From: Phylloscopus collybita
Taxonomy: Eukaryota > Chordata > Aves > Passeriformes > Phylloscopidae
Assembly (NCBI GenBank): GCA_027886175.1
Contig: JAJNNQ010000026.1
Location: 26,492,001 to 26,556,000 of the forward strand
Length of the DNA stretch: 64,000 nucleotides
Direction of reading: 5' to 3'
Each line of letters begins with the position of its first letter. The first letter of the stretch is position 1. Below the pieces are notes generated by a model that saw only the letters and a list, made by a program, of their open reading frames with translations, had not been told where the DNA came from and did not search any database. Below are positions 26,662 to 36,730 of the stretch, one piece after another. Position numbers and translations under genes: made by a program.

Positions 26662-27411
26662 TGTTGTCTAGGTTTGGAAAGACAGGTATCTGCCAGGGAA
26701 AGCTGGAGTTTCCCTTAGAATGGAGAACATAAACCCTCACCCCCACCAAATTATAATTTTGCAATCAAGGGCTTTCAGGCAAAGATTTGGGAATAGGAAT
26801 AACAGTTCTTTACTAGGAATATTAACAATACAAATGTAGTAGAAAACAAAACCACCCAACCAAACCAACAACAAACAACAATTTTGGAAAACCCTGACAG
26901 AGTCAGAGCTACAACCTGACACCCTGTTGGTCAGGGTGTTGGAAGAAGTTCAAAAGTGAGTCCTCCTGAAGTGGCAGAGGTGTTTCTGGTGGAGTAGAGA
27001 TGATCCTGTAGAACAAGGGTCCAGTGGTGGTGAGAAGGGGTCCAGTCTCCTTCCAGGAACTGGGCAAAGCTAGATACTTTCTGTGTTCCTGTGTCTCAAT
27101 TTTATCCAGGTAGGAATGGTTGGCTCCTCCCACTGGGTGGAGACTCTCACAATAGAATGATGGAATGTGGATGTGTTAGTTTGGGGATGTGTTAATGGTC
27201 CATTAGCAGTAAATATCCCCCTGGAGGGACGACCGGTGGTGAAAGAGATAAGAAAAAATGCCCCACCTGGTTTCAACAGTTGGCCCATTATCAGAAGGCA
27301 TCCACCCCCCCACTCCTCCCAGAGTCACAAGAGACAAAGAAAAACATCTCCCCAGCTGCTCTCAACACATGAAATAGAATATACACCCCTGGCTCCACAA
27401 CCCAAGACACA
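26662..27411 (-). mobile_element. Solo LTR of an endogenous retrovirus (minus)
   Basis: An LTR of about 750 bp in minus orientation. On the minus strand it starts TGTGTCTTGG and ends near CTAGACAACA. It carries a TATA-like GGATAAAA at 27100-27107 and a polyadenylation-like AGTAAAG near 26803-26815, in the correct order. The plus strand shows phrases I recall from a common passerine LTR, such as 'aacagttctttactagg', 'cctgacaccctgttggtcag', 'aatggttggctcctcccac' and 'tccccctggaggga'. I found no clean target-site duplication. No retroviral genes lie next to it, so it is a solo LTR. It also contains a perfect stem at 26919-26939. Confidence 0.8.
26919..26939. repeat. 8-bp hairpin inside the LTR
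   Basis: ACACCCTG (26919-26926) and CAGGGTGT (26932-26939) are exact reverse complements around TTGGT. The hairpin sits between the TATA-like box and the poly(A) site of the minus-strand LTR, so it would be in the 5' leader of its transcript. I recall this segment as well conserved between copies, but that was not checked. Confidence 0.6.
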
Positions 27412-27681
27412 TGTTTATTAGCAGCATTTTGAATTGGTCATGAAATTGTAAAGAAATAATCTTCTGAATCTCCAAACATGAACAGGTTCATTTTATAAGC
27501 CCAAACTGACTTTAGATTTATGACCAGAGACAACATTAGAAACGTAAAGTAAATTGAAAGAGATAATTATGAGAAAAAGAGTTGGTTATCAGAAACAGCA
27601 AAGATTAAAACTTTGATGTTTGTCAGGATGTATATATGTCAAGATATGATGAAAAAAACTCTTATATTATATATAACTCTT

Positions 27682-27705
27682 ATTTGTCACATATAAGTGA
27701 CAAAT
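27682..27705. repeat. Perfect 9-bp inverted repeat (hairpin)
   Basis: ATTTGTCAC (27682-27690) and GTGACAAAT (27697-27705) pair perfectly around a six-base loop ATATAA. The surroundings are AT-rich. It could be the remnant of a small inverted-repeat element or chance. Confidence 0.6.
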
Positions 27706-27860
27706 CATAGAAGAAATGTATGACTGTTAAAAAGGACTTTGAGCTTCTCAACTGAGTTTAGAAAAGTCAGAGGCATATCTGTGAATATACACCACAGAGG
27801 CAAGTAAAGAGAAAACATTCACCAATTAAAGTCGGGGGAGAGAGGAAAGTTTTGGAAGTA

Positions 27861-27954
27861 TTTTTGTTTGGGGTTTCTTTTGGGTTTTTGTTTGGTTGGG
27901 GGGTTTTGTTTGTTTGTTTGTTTTTGCTTGGTTTTGTCTTTTGAGGTTTTTTTT
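27861..27954. repeat. G/T-rich low-complexity tract with TTTG units
   Basis: Almost pure G and T, including four GTTT repeats and a run of six G. It has several G runs, but the loops between them are long, so a stable quadruplex is doubtful. Confidence 0.75.
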
Positions 27955-30436
27955 CAGTCAACATATTTGTAATCTCTGAAGATAAAATAAGAGAAACTGA
28001 TGGAGGAGATGCAGGAACATTCATTTAATGTGCCTACTACCTGTAGATATACTGCATGGTGTTGTCTGATAGACAGAGTGGAGGGGCAGCAGAGGAAGGG
28101 CCCTGGTTGACTTGATGCTGCTCTCTGGAACAGCTGTAGCTCCTGGGAGATTTCTCTTGGACTATCTAGGCATGTGCATCTGGAGCAGAAGATGGAATGG
28201 TCAGTGTGGCGTATGAGGGAGGCAGCTGGCAGAAACCTGTAGTGTTCAGACATTGGAAGTTTTCTGAGAGGTTTAGGGAACAGACACTTGGCTTAGAGGT
28301 GGTGGAAGCAGACTTTCCCAGTGGACACCATGCAGACTGCCCAGTGTCTGTTGCAACCCAGAGCATCAGGAGAAAGCTGCTGGCCTGAGGGAAGGCTGGT
28401 GAAAATGATCTGCATGCCAAAGGGCAGCATTATTTTCTAACCTTGTATTGTAATCTTCCATCTTGTTGGATTTGACTCATTTTGATGTCAAAATTACTGC
28501 TTTTTGGTCTGTGTTTTCAGAAATTCTTGGCCGTGGAGATCTAAACCTTTGCTGTTTTTGGCACCCTCCCTGTAAGTGCAGACAGATGCACCTCAAAGTA
28601 GTGGCTGGGTTGCTTTTCAGCTTTTCAGAGTCAGCAAGGCCTGGATACATCCCACTGAGCATTCAGCATAAAGCTGAAATAATTAAGGGAAGGAGTAACC
28701 TTTCCTAACTGCATTTTACTGAGGAAATATATGTTTCAGTGGAAACTTCATCCCTAGGAATGCATTACCAGGCACAAGAGAAGTTGGCTGAAGGACCAGC
28801 AAAGGGCAGACCTGTTGCTCCCAGTGATCACCCCAACACCTTGTGAGCCGTAGATTTACCCACTCAGATACCAGGAATTTACCTCCAAGAGGGCAGAAAT
28901 TAAAATGCCTTCCTGAAACTATAAAAGATTGTGTCAGGCTGAAAAAGAAGGTGGTTGGTGACAAGGTTTTTCTTATTCTGAATTGCATTACATTCTGCAA
29001 CAAGATAAACCTACTGTTAGGAATACTGGATCCAGGACACCCACTCTCATCCAGCATCCTTTATTTCTGCAATATAGATCAGGTGTCTCTCATAAATGCC
29101 AGAAAACAGTGCAGTGTTCTCTTTTACAGCAGTCCCAAGGCTGTTTACAATCAAGAAGAAACATTTCATTTTAACTGATTGTAGTGTCTCTTCTTCCTTT
29201 GTTTAAAAGTTCTTGTTGAGGAAAATGAGAAAAGAGCTGAAGTATGGAGCTCTAAGTGTGAGGGCAGGACTCCTGGGTTCCTCCCAACGCTTTTAGGAAG
29301 CTGAGTGTCCTATATACTGCCTAAAGAAAGGAAAATAGACTGGTATCAGAGAACTCCATAACTGAATCTCTTGGTTAAATACTTGCTTTAACTAATAGGA
29401 GAACTTGCTAGCTAATGTTAAGAGTTACAGGGTGGCCACCATGCAATAGCAGGATGCAGCTTATGTTATCTTTTGGAAGAGAGGGTTTTTTAAGAAAAAA
29501 ACCCCAACTTATTTTTTTAAAGAAGAATAATCTAACCTCTGCTGTCTTACTTGTTTCCGTATAGAACATTTATATCTCTACATATTCAATATCCATATAT
29601 TTCTCATAGACAGTTGCATATTTAGTGTATACAGTGGATTGCTATTAAGAGGTTTCTTCCATTAGTCACTATTGCTCTGCTCTGTTTTTAAAACTGAAGA
29701 AAAAGATGAAATTGATCCCTGCCAAACATTAACCAATATATTATCAGTATAGTGGTGGGTTTTTCAGCGAAAAAAATATAGATTTTGTGGACCTGTGACT
29801 TCAGCAAAGAAAGGTTAGTGTCTGGTGAATGAGAAGAACACCTTTCACAACAGTCGAAACAAACCTGTATCCCATGAAAGCACTGCAGGGGATCCCAGCA
29901 GACATCCATGGATACTACTAATAATAACCTTTTAAACATGTACATTTTCAAAGTTATGTGAGGTTTTAGCCTCCTGACAAAATGTAATGAAAATCACAGG
30001 GTTAAAGGTCGTGCAAAGCTGTAAAAATTCAGATCAGGAACATTTGATCAGATGATATAAGGACCATACAATTAAAGAGTCTATAATTCCATGTTCCAAG
30101 CTAGTGGCATTTTTTAAGGCTCTTTACATCAAGAGACTGTAAATAGCTTGAGGAGGGCAGCAGGCATGGTGTGAGTTCAGAGAACACTGCAGTGCTTGAG
30201 TAGATGGATATACAGGTATGCAAATGTAAGTGAAGTAAGACAATGTAAATAGATTTTTGTCCTTTCCCACCACACATTGCTTTTTTGCCCCTGAATTATG
30301 TTCCCATATATTACAGTACTCAAATACACAGGTTTATCCACAAAGTTGAGACAGAGGCTTCTATTATGATCAAGAGTTTTGATGCACAATTATTACAATT
30401 ATAAAGGCCTGTTATCAAAGTCCACCAGTGACCTGT

Positions 30437-30950
30437 TGTCCTGGTTTCACCCCAGCCAGCAGCCAATCCCCACATAGCAGCTCTATCCCAGCAGCTGTAT
30501 CAGGGAGAAAACTGGAAGGGTAAAAGTGAGAAAACTCGTGGCTTAAGGTAAAGACACATTCTTTAATAGGAAAAGCAAAAACTGTGCACACAAGCAAAGC
30601 AAAACAAATGATTAATTCAGTAATTTGCATGGGCAGGCAGGTGTTCAGCCATCCCCAAGAAAACAGGCTCCCATCGTGTGTAATGGTGACTTAGGAAGAC
30701 AAATGCCATCAGTACAAATATCCCTCCTTCTTCCTTTTTTGCCTTATTTTATATACTGAGCATGATCTGGAATATCCCTTTGGTCAGTTGGGATCACCTG
30801 TCCCAGCCCCTCCCAGCCTCCTCACCAATGTGTCCGTACAAAAAGGAGGAAAGGCCTTGGCTCTGTGTAAGCCCTGATCACCAATAACAAAATATCTCTA
30901 TATTATCAACTCTGTGTTCGGCACAAATCCAACACAGAGCTTCACACACA
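30437..30950 (-). mobile_element. Solo LTR, avian ERV family (minus), copy 1
   Basis: On the plus strand it opens 'tgtcctggtttcaccccagc', a hallmark of a widespread avian LTR read backwards. It then shows 'gggtaaaagtgagaaaactc', 'aaagcaaaacaaatgattaa', 'gggcaggcaggtgttcagcc' and 'atctggaatatccctttggt'. In the minus orientation a TATA box lies at 30747-30755 (TATATAAAA) and a TATTAAA-like poly(A) signal near 30556-30563. The 5' end of the LTR is poorly defined near 30950. No neighbouring retroviral genes or target-site duplication were seen. Copies 2 (46960) and 3 (60389) appear related. Confidence 0.82.
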
Positions 30951-31269
30951 AAAGAATAAAGAGGGTGGTAGGAAAGTAAATATTTAGGTGATGTTCAGCT
31001 CAGCTTTGTCTGACCGAAGTGTTCAAGATAAGATAGCTGTTTTAACTTCTAAGAGAAAGGACATATCTATATCCAATTAGACACCCATCTTATCCCATTT
31101 TCTCCTCTACAGAGTTTACCTCCTGAATGCAGCTCTACCCATCCTATTGGCATTTTTATTTCTTCAGGATTTTCTTTTCAGTCTGCTCACGGATCTTCTC
31201 TTGATAGTTTTTTTTACATTTCTAGACTTTTCTCCCTTCATTATGCTTTTTTCCCCTTCAGCAGTTTGC

Positions 31270-31285
31270 TTTTTTTTTTTTTTTT
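31270..31285. repeat. T16 homopolymer tract
   Basis: Sixteen consecutive T bases with no retrocopy features around them. Confidence 0.8.
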
Positions 31286-31715
31286 CCCCAGAAGGAAGAG
31301 GAATTAGTGACAAACGGGTGAATCCCAGAAGTTTGGTTCCTTATCTGATGTTTCTTACATGATGAACTTTTGTATATCCAAAATTGGTCTACAAAGTTCA
31401 TGAGAACAGAGAACTCATGAGAAAAGACTCTCTGACATGATTTTGAGTGTTTTCCCCTTTTCACTTGGCTGAGGATACAATTCGAATGGAGGACTTTGGC
31501 ATTCTCACTTGTAGAAGTTGCCAGAAACTGGAAGCACAAAGACATGCAAAATGAAAATAAATTAGCCAAGAGTTTTGAAGCTAAAAATAATTTGGTTTGC
31601 AAAGTTCAAGTTTTAACAAAAGGTTCAGGGTCAGGAGCTGGAAAATATCTAATTTTCTATGGCTTAAATTTATCCATTGATACAGTTTTCTGAAGTTTTA
31701 CAATTTGGGCCTTGT

Positions 31716-31781
31716 ATTCAACATGGGTCTGAACGAAAGAAGAGTTGCATCTATTCTGTCAAATTCCTGCCTGACTGGGGA
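31716..31781 (+). repeat. Dispersed direct repeat, copy A
   Basis: A 66-base segment starting 'attcaacatgggtctgaac' and ending 'cctgcctgactgggga'. Copy B at 33090-33152 matches it with four substitutions and one 3-base gap, about 94% over the aligned bases. Flanks of the two copies do not match. The segment may be part of an unrecognised interspersed repeat or a local duplication. The plus-strand frame stays open through both copies, and the gap keeps that frame, but no protein family is recognised. Confidence 0.8.
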
Positions 31782-33089
31782 GGAATGTGAGCTCTGTTTT
31801 ATGCATTGGGTGCATTCTTGCACCATAGAAGTTATGATTGCTGTCATAAAGAGGATGCACTGCAAGCAGGCAGGAAAAAGCGATTTATTTTCCAGAAAAC
31901 ACAGTCGCAAGGAGTGCTGGTGGCAGATGCAGGTGCAGAATTCTGTTCAGAAACAGATCACGCAAAACCCATTTTTGGCCTTTAAGAACAAAGCTTTTAA
32001 CGCTGTTTGTTCTAACAACCACCTTAATTCCAGAAGCTGGAGGCTGACTGTAAACCACATGTGGTCAAGAGTTTCAAAGCAAACTGAGTGTTACAGATGT
32101 GTGATGAGGTTCATAGTGATGGTAAGTGCCAATGCTTCTAATAGAAGGTGCCTTCAGCCACCTCTTAAAAACCTTAGACTTTATGAGAAAATAAAAGGTG
32201 GGTATTTTTTGATGTGGTAGAAACTCTAATTTAGTTTTCCACAAGAATTTTTGTGCCTAAAATAGTGACTTAATGTAAATTTAAAAATATTTTCTATAGG
32301 ATTGGATGGTGCCTAATTTTTTGTTACTGAAAAGAATGTGTGAAGAAATTTTTTTTTTTTAATTGAAGTAATAACTTTATTTTTCAAACATGGAATGAAA
32401 TAATAGAAAAATGAACTTCTCACTACAACTTGGATTTTATATAATATTTTTGAACACCACAGAAGAGTGGAATACTGCACTCTGCTTACACTTGACCATT
32501 TACATTTGGATTGACTTCCAGATAGTTGCTTATATTTTTCTGAAGCATTAATTTGAATTTCTAGGTGAACTCAGAAAAGAATTTAAAAAAATCTCAAAAT
32601 ACAAGAATTCCAAAATACAACTTATAATAAATTTATTAGTAAATGGATTATGTGCCAGAGTAGAAACAAATATGAATAATGGAGCACAGCACAATCTTTC
32701 AAAAAGAAGTCATAAAAACTTAATGTGTCTGGAAGAAAATGAAGTCCAAATGTTTTACATTACATTTAGGAAGCCAGAGCATTTTAATATGACTTACAAT
32801 TTTTTACTGTAGAGTTTGTTGTAGTGCATAATATAATTGCAAGAGGAAAAGAGAAATATTTTAAAACAAACTGGAAGTAAACTTACGTTAGTTACTGCAA
32901 ACAAAGCTACTCACTGACTGTAAGATTATTCATACATGGATGCTCATACAGATGTTTAATATTGTGAATAATGTTCAAGCGAAATGCAGAGAATCTGGTG
33001 GTTAAAAGAGCCACAACAACTAAAATAAAGATAAATAAAGTTGATCTTTCTCCAGTCTAAGCTAGTAGAATTTAGTAGACTCAAGGTGC

Positions 33090-33152
33090 ATTCAACATGG
33101 GTCTGAAAGAAAGAGTTGTATTTATTCTGTCAAACTCCTGCCTGACTGGGGA
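33090..33152 (+). repeat. Dispersed direct repeat, copy B
   Basis: Second copy of the segment at 31716-31781, in the same orientation and about 1.37 kb downstream. It lacks three bases relative to copy A. The sequence before and after it is unrelated to that around copy A. Confidence 0.8.
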
Positions 33153-33553
33153 TCTTGGTATGACTCTTCAGCTGCTTCTTACATGAATCTAAAAACTTAG
33201 CACAAAGAACACAAGCCCTGGAGTTATATTATGGATCCAAAGATGAAGAGCAAAAATTTGTACTTAAGATTCCAAGCTGAATGCTTTTAATTTACCTCTT
33301 CAGCTTATGTCAATATGCAACTATATGCATATATCAGGCATTTTAGTACAATTTAAAAATCCTATTTACTCCTGAGAATAATTATGCATAAACTATTTAC
33401 TGATTACTACTTTTTTATGCCTTCATTTAAATATCTAGAATGTTTCACTGCCCTTGGTGCCTTTAGTGACTTCTCTTGATGAAGCAGGAGATCAAGGTTT
33501 ATGGGGACGAAAAGTGGGGCCAGTCTCAGTCAGGGTCTGTTCACATCAGACAG

Positions 33554-33578
33554 GGAATATCCTAGGAATATCCTAGGA
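33554..33578. repeat. 11-bp tandem duplication
   Basis: GGAATATCCTA occurs twice in succession (33554-33564 and 33565-33575), followed by a partial third unit. Confidence 0.8.
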
Positions 33579-33689
33579 AGGTAGTCCATGGAGCTAAAAG
33601 GCCACTGAGGAGTGATATCCCAGGAAAATAAGGAACAGGTTATCTTTTGTAATCACAGGGCTCTATAGGACAAAATTAGACACATTCTA

Positions 33690-35475
33690 AATTGAAAGCT
33701 TCTGCATCAACTTCAGAGAGAAAAGTAAAACTGAGGACACCTTGGAAGTCTGCCACAGACTTGATTGATAGGAAACAGGGTAAGAGGCCTTCCCCAAAAA
33801 ACCAGTGGAAGCCTCCCACCTGCAGGCACCTGTATTTATGGGTGGTCTCAGCTGTCCAGACAACTGCTATGAGGTCAATGTGGCTTCATGCAGACAGCCC
33901 AAGGTGGGTGACACATTTCCAATGCAAATGTTAGAGAGGCTGTCTGGGAGCATTGCTCTGTAGGACTTACTGTCCACAGACTGAGAAGGACTGGCAAACA
34001 CAGTCACTGGTGGCATCTTAAACTGCAGGGAGCACAAGGCAATGAAGCTCAGGATTTAGAGGAAGTCTGGAAATAAAGCTGCAGAGCTAGGGCTCTAGAC
34101 TTGCAGAGAACAGATGGGGTTATTCAAGGAATTGCTAGGCAAAGTCCTCTGTGAAGCAGCCATGCAGCAGCAGGGTACCCAACAGAGCTGAATCACTCCT
34201 TCAAAGTGAACTCATTGATGGATCATGAACGAGACATCCTTTTATGTGGGAAACCAAGAAGTTTCAAAACAAGACCATTTGTGCCTGAAAGGGTGTTTCT
34301 TGATGAACTGAAATGCAAACAGTGAAGGTGTTTGAAAAAAGAAACAGCCCACAAAGGAAGAATATAAAAGGATCACTAAGGTACTTAGGGACAAAATCAG
34401 GAAAGTCAAAACTCCAAAGCTAGAGAAAGCTTCATTACATTGAGCAAGAAGGGCAAATCATAAAGGAGAGATTTGGGGCTGCTGGTGTATAAGAGACAAC
34501 ACAGTGTGGGTTATATGAAAAAAGCTAAAGTACTCAGGGCCTTGTTCACCTTTCTTATCACAGGCAGAACCTTCTCCCTCATCCCTGCAAGTATCAGAAG
34601 AGTTTGGGAAGGAGCCAGTGCTGTGTGAACAAGCTAGAAACTGCTTCATCTGGACATATTCCTATTCCTGGGACTGGCCTAAAGGTGCTGGAAAAGTTGG
34701 CTGCTGTAGTTGCCTTCCTGTCTGGTGTGATTCCAAGGCTGCTGTGTATTGTCTGTGAAAAATCATGATGAATGGAGAAAGCAAACAATACAGTCGTGTT
34801 CAAGAATGGCAAAAAATAGGATCTGGAACGCTATCAGGTGCTGGCTTTTACCTCAGTCCCTGCAAAGATTATGGTGCACGATCCTCTCCTGGAACCCATT
34901 TCTAAACTCAAACAGGACAAGGAGGTAATTAGAAACAGACATCCTGATTGCTTTCTGTAGTGAAATGACTGGTTATCAGAATGAAGGGAGAAGGGTGGAT
35001 ATGCCTTTAGTAAGATTTCTGACCCCAGACCTCTCATCTGGAATCTGAGAAAGGATGGGCTGGATGATCAGATCAGTGGGTGAGTTGAAATGGCTCAGGT
35101 GGTGGTCAGTAAAAAGCAAATTGTTTCAGGGTTGATAATGGAACTGATGTTCCTCAGTATTTTTATCTATGACCTGTATAATAAAGCAGAAAGCACTGTT
35201 CAGCAAATCTGTAGGCATCATTAAGATAAGAAGAAGTTGCTGATACAGCAAAGGATACAGTTTATATTCAGTTTGTCCTTGAGAAACTAGAGGATTGGGC
35301 CAGCACGAATTTCAACAACAAGAACAAATATCTGCATGTGGAAGACTGGGAACAGGTTGACTGAGTAACAGCCTTGCTGCAGGAGACCTTGGGAATACAA
35401 TGAAAGACAAATAGTTACTGACTCAGGTTGAAAAAGTCTCTGGAGGCTGACTTGTTGAATCTTCTGCAACTTTAA
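33690..35475 (+). mobile_element. Decayed CR1 LINE ORF2, 5' segment
   Basis: The longest LINE body in the window. It follows CR1 ORF2 in order. The end of the endonuclease is seen near 33940-34080 ('gggagcattgctctgtagga', 'tctggaaataaagc'). The linker is at 34330-34600 ('aggaagaatataaaagg', 'acaaaatcaggaaagtcaaa'). The RT covers 34670-35420: 'cctcagtccctgcaaagatt', 'ttcctcagtatttttatcta' for the VPQG/LFN block, and 'gagaaactagaggattgggc'. The catalytic core is damaged; the stretch between 34950 and 35060 lacks much of the RT centre. Stops are frequent. It resumes at 35985 after a nested element. Confidence 0.75.
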
Positions 35476-35489
35476 GGTCAGGTTACTTA

Positions 35490-35965
35490 GGGCCTTGTCT
35501 TACTGTATTTTGAATATCTCCACACCTCAACTTGATATAGTGTTTATCTATCTTCACTTTAGGAATTGTCCCTTCTGGTGACTTGGAATTTTATGTGTTG
35601 GCTGTCCTGCACCTCAGAGAAGAGCTGCCCTATTCTCTCTACACTCTCCCAGTATCTCCCACAGCCTCTTTCTCCATAGGGACCAAACCCAGCTCCCTCA
35701 GTTTCTCTTTGAACATCCTGTGCTTCAGCCTCTGACAACTTTGGTGACTCTCCTGCTGGAGTGATCCCAAAGCCACATATCTTTCTTGTACTGGAGCCCA
35801 AAACAGGATACAGAACATGTGGCCTCACAGAGCTGGAAAGAGGGAATAGCCACTTTTTTTGACTGTTGGCTAAACTCTAAGTACAGCCCAAAAGCTGTCT
35901 GTCTTTGCTGCATGTGCACACTATTGACCCATTATCAGTTTCTTTTCCATAAGGACACCAGAGGA
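35490..35965 (-). mobile_element. CR1 fragment nested in opposite orientation
   Basis: A minus-strand CR1 lies between two halves of the plus-strand CR1. On the plus strand it shows 'ttgaatatctccacacctca', 'ccagctccctcagtttctct', 'tttggtgactctcctgctgg', 'ttcttgtactggagcccaaa' and 'catgtggcctcacagagctg', all antisense to the end of CR1 ORF2. The plus-strand element is missing only a short piece at the junction, so this fragment probably inserted into it; a local inversion is the alternative. Confidence 0.8.
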
Positions 35966-35984
35966 TTTTCTGAAAAACTTCTGG

Positions 35985-36525
35985 AATAAGAGACTAAAGT
36001 GCACTGCTATTATGATCAACAAGAAGTGGATAAGGAGCTACAGCACACATTAGGAAGGTGTAGTCAAACAATCAGAGGAATTTATTACAACCCTGTGCAT
36101 GGCTCTGGTGAGATTACATCTGGAATGCAACAACCTGTTTTAAGTGCATCCACTGCTTTCAAATGGATGTTGAGAAACAGCAACAATCTGAAGGAGGCCT
36201 TCTTCAGTGGCCAGGGATTTTGAACAGAAGAACCTTTGCAAGGGGTTAGGGTAGCTGGCTCATTCTGTGTGGAACAGGGGAGCTAAGGGATGGTCTGGCA
36301 GCAGCCTAAAAATACTTGAATGGCAGTTCTAAAGGTGCTGACCTTACATTTTTACAGCAGTGGTTGATGAGACAACAGCACAGAGTTCAGTTTGAGAGGC
36401 TGGAGAAACAGGCCTAGATCACCCAGAAAGTTGATGGTTTCCATTCTTGGGGGTTTCAAAGCCTTGGCTAGACAAAGCTATGTCAGGCCTAATCTAATAC
36501 TGGCAATTTTTTGTCTCTGAGTGGG
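35985..36525 (+). mobile_element. Decayed CR1 LINE, 3' segment
   Basis: Continues the plus-strand CR1 of 33690-35475. 'attacaaccctgtgcatggc' and 'tctggaatgcaacaacctg' match the end of ORF2 ('RPHLEYCVQFW'). 'ggaggccttcttcagtggcc' and 'gaacaggggagctaaggg' fall near the 3' untranslated part, and 'gtcaggcctaatctaatact' near the end. It is heavily decayed and the terminal octamers are not visible. The order and orientation agree with one element interrupted at about 35480-35985. Confidence 0.7.
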
Positions 36526-36707
36526 ATTTTGGGACTTGCAGAGGTTTGTTTCAGAAACATTTCTGTTTCTGCCATCTGATGCTGTTAGGTAGGAAAACCT
36601 CACATGATAGACTGTGCTGCTGACCAGAAATCACAGATACTTTTCAACACTCAAGGTGACACAGCTTATCAGCTTTCCACTGATATGCACCAAGAAGAAT
36701 GGAATGC

Positions 36708-36730
36708 TTTTTTTTTCTTTTTTTTTTTTT
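36708..36730. repeat. T-rich tract (one C interruption)
   Basis: Twenty-two T bases interrupted by one C. Confidence 0.8.

Larger units (their letters stand above)
27412..30436. other. No gene recognised; G/T tract and a hairpin
   Basis: Unique AT-rich sequence. A hairpin at 27682-27705 and a G/T-rich tract at 27861-27954 are listed separately. The part from 28030 to 28400 is richer in G+C and not assigned. Open frames are at most 113 codons and show nothing recognisable. Confidence 0.5.
30951..33689. other. No gene recognised; contains a duplicated segment
   Basis: AT-rich sequence with a T16 tract at 31270-31285. The longest frame, 171 codons at 31705-32220 on the plus strand, has no domain I recognise and a length compatible with chance. 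Within it lies one copy of a segment repeated at 33090-33152, described separately. Confidence 0.45.

Noticed and set aside
27861..27954. Possible G-quadruplex in the G/T tract
   Set aside because: G runs are separated by long T-rich loops and only a few have three or more G.
31705..32220. 171-codon plus-strand frame
   Set aside because: No recognised motif and chance-like length; only the short repeated segment inside it is of interest.
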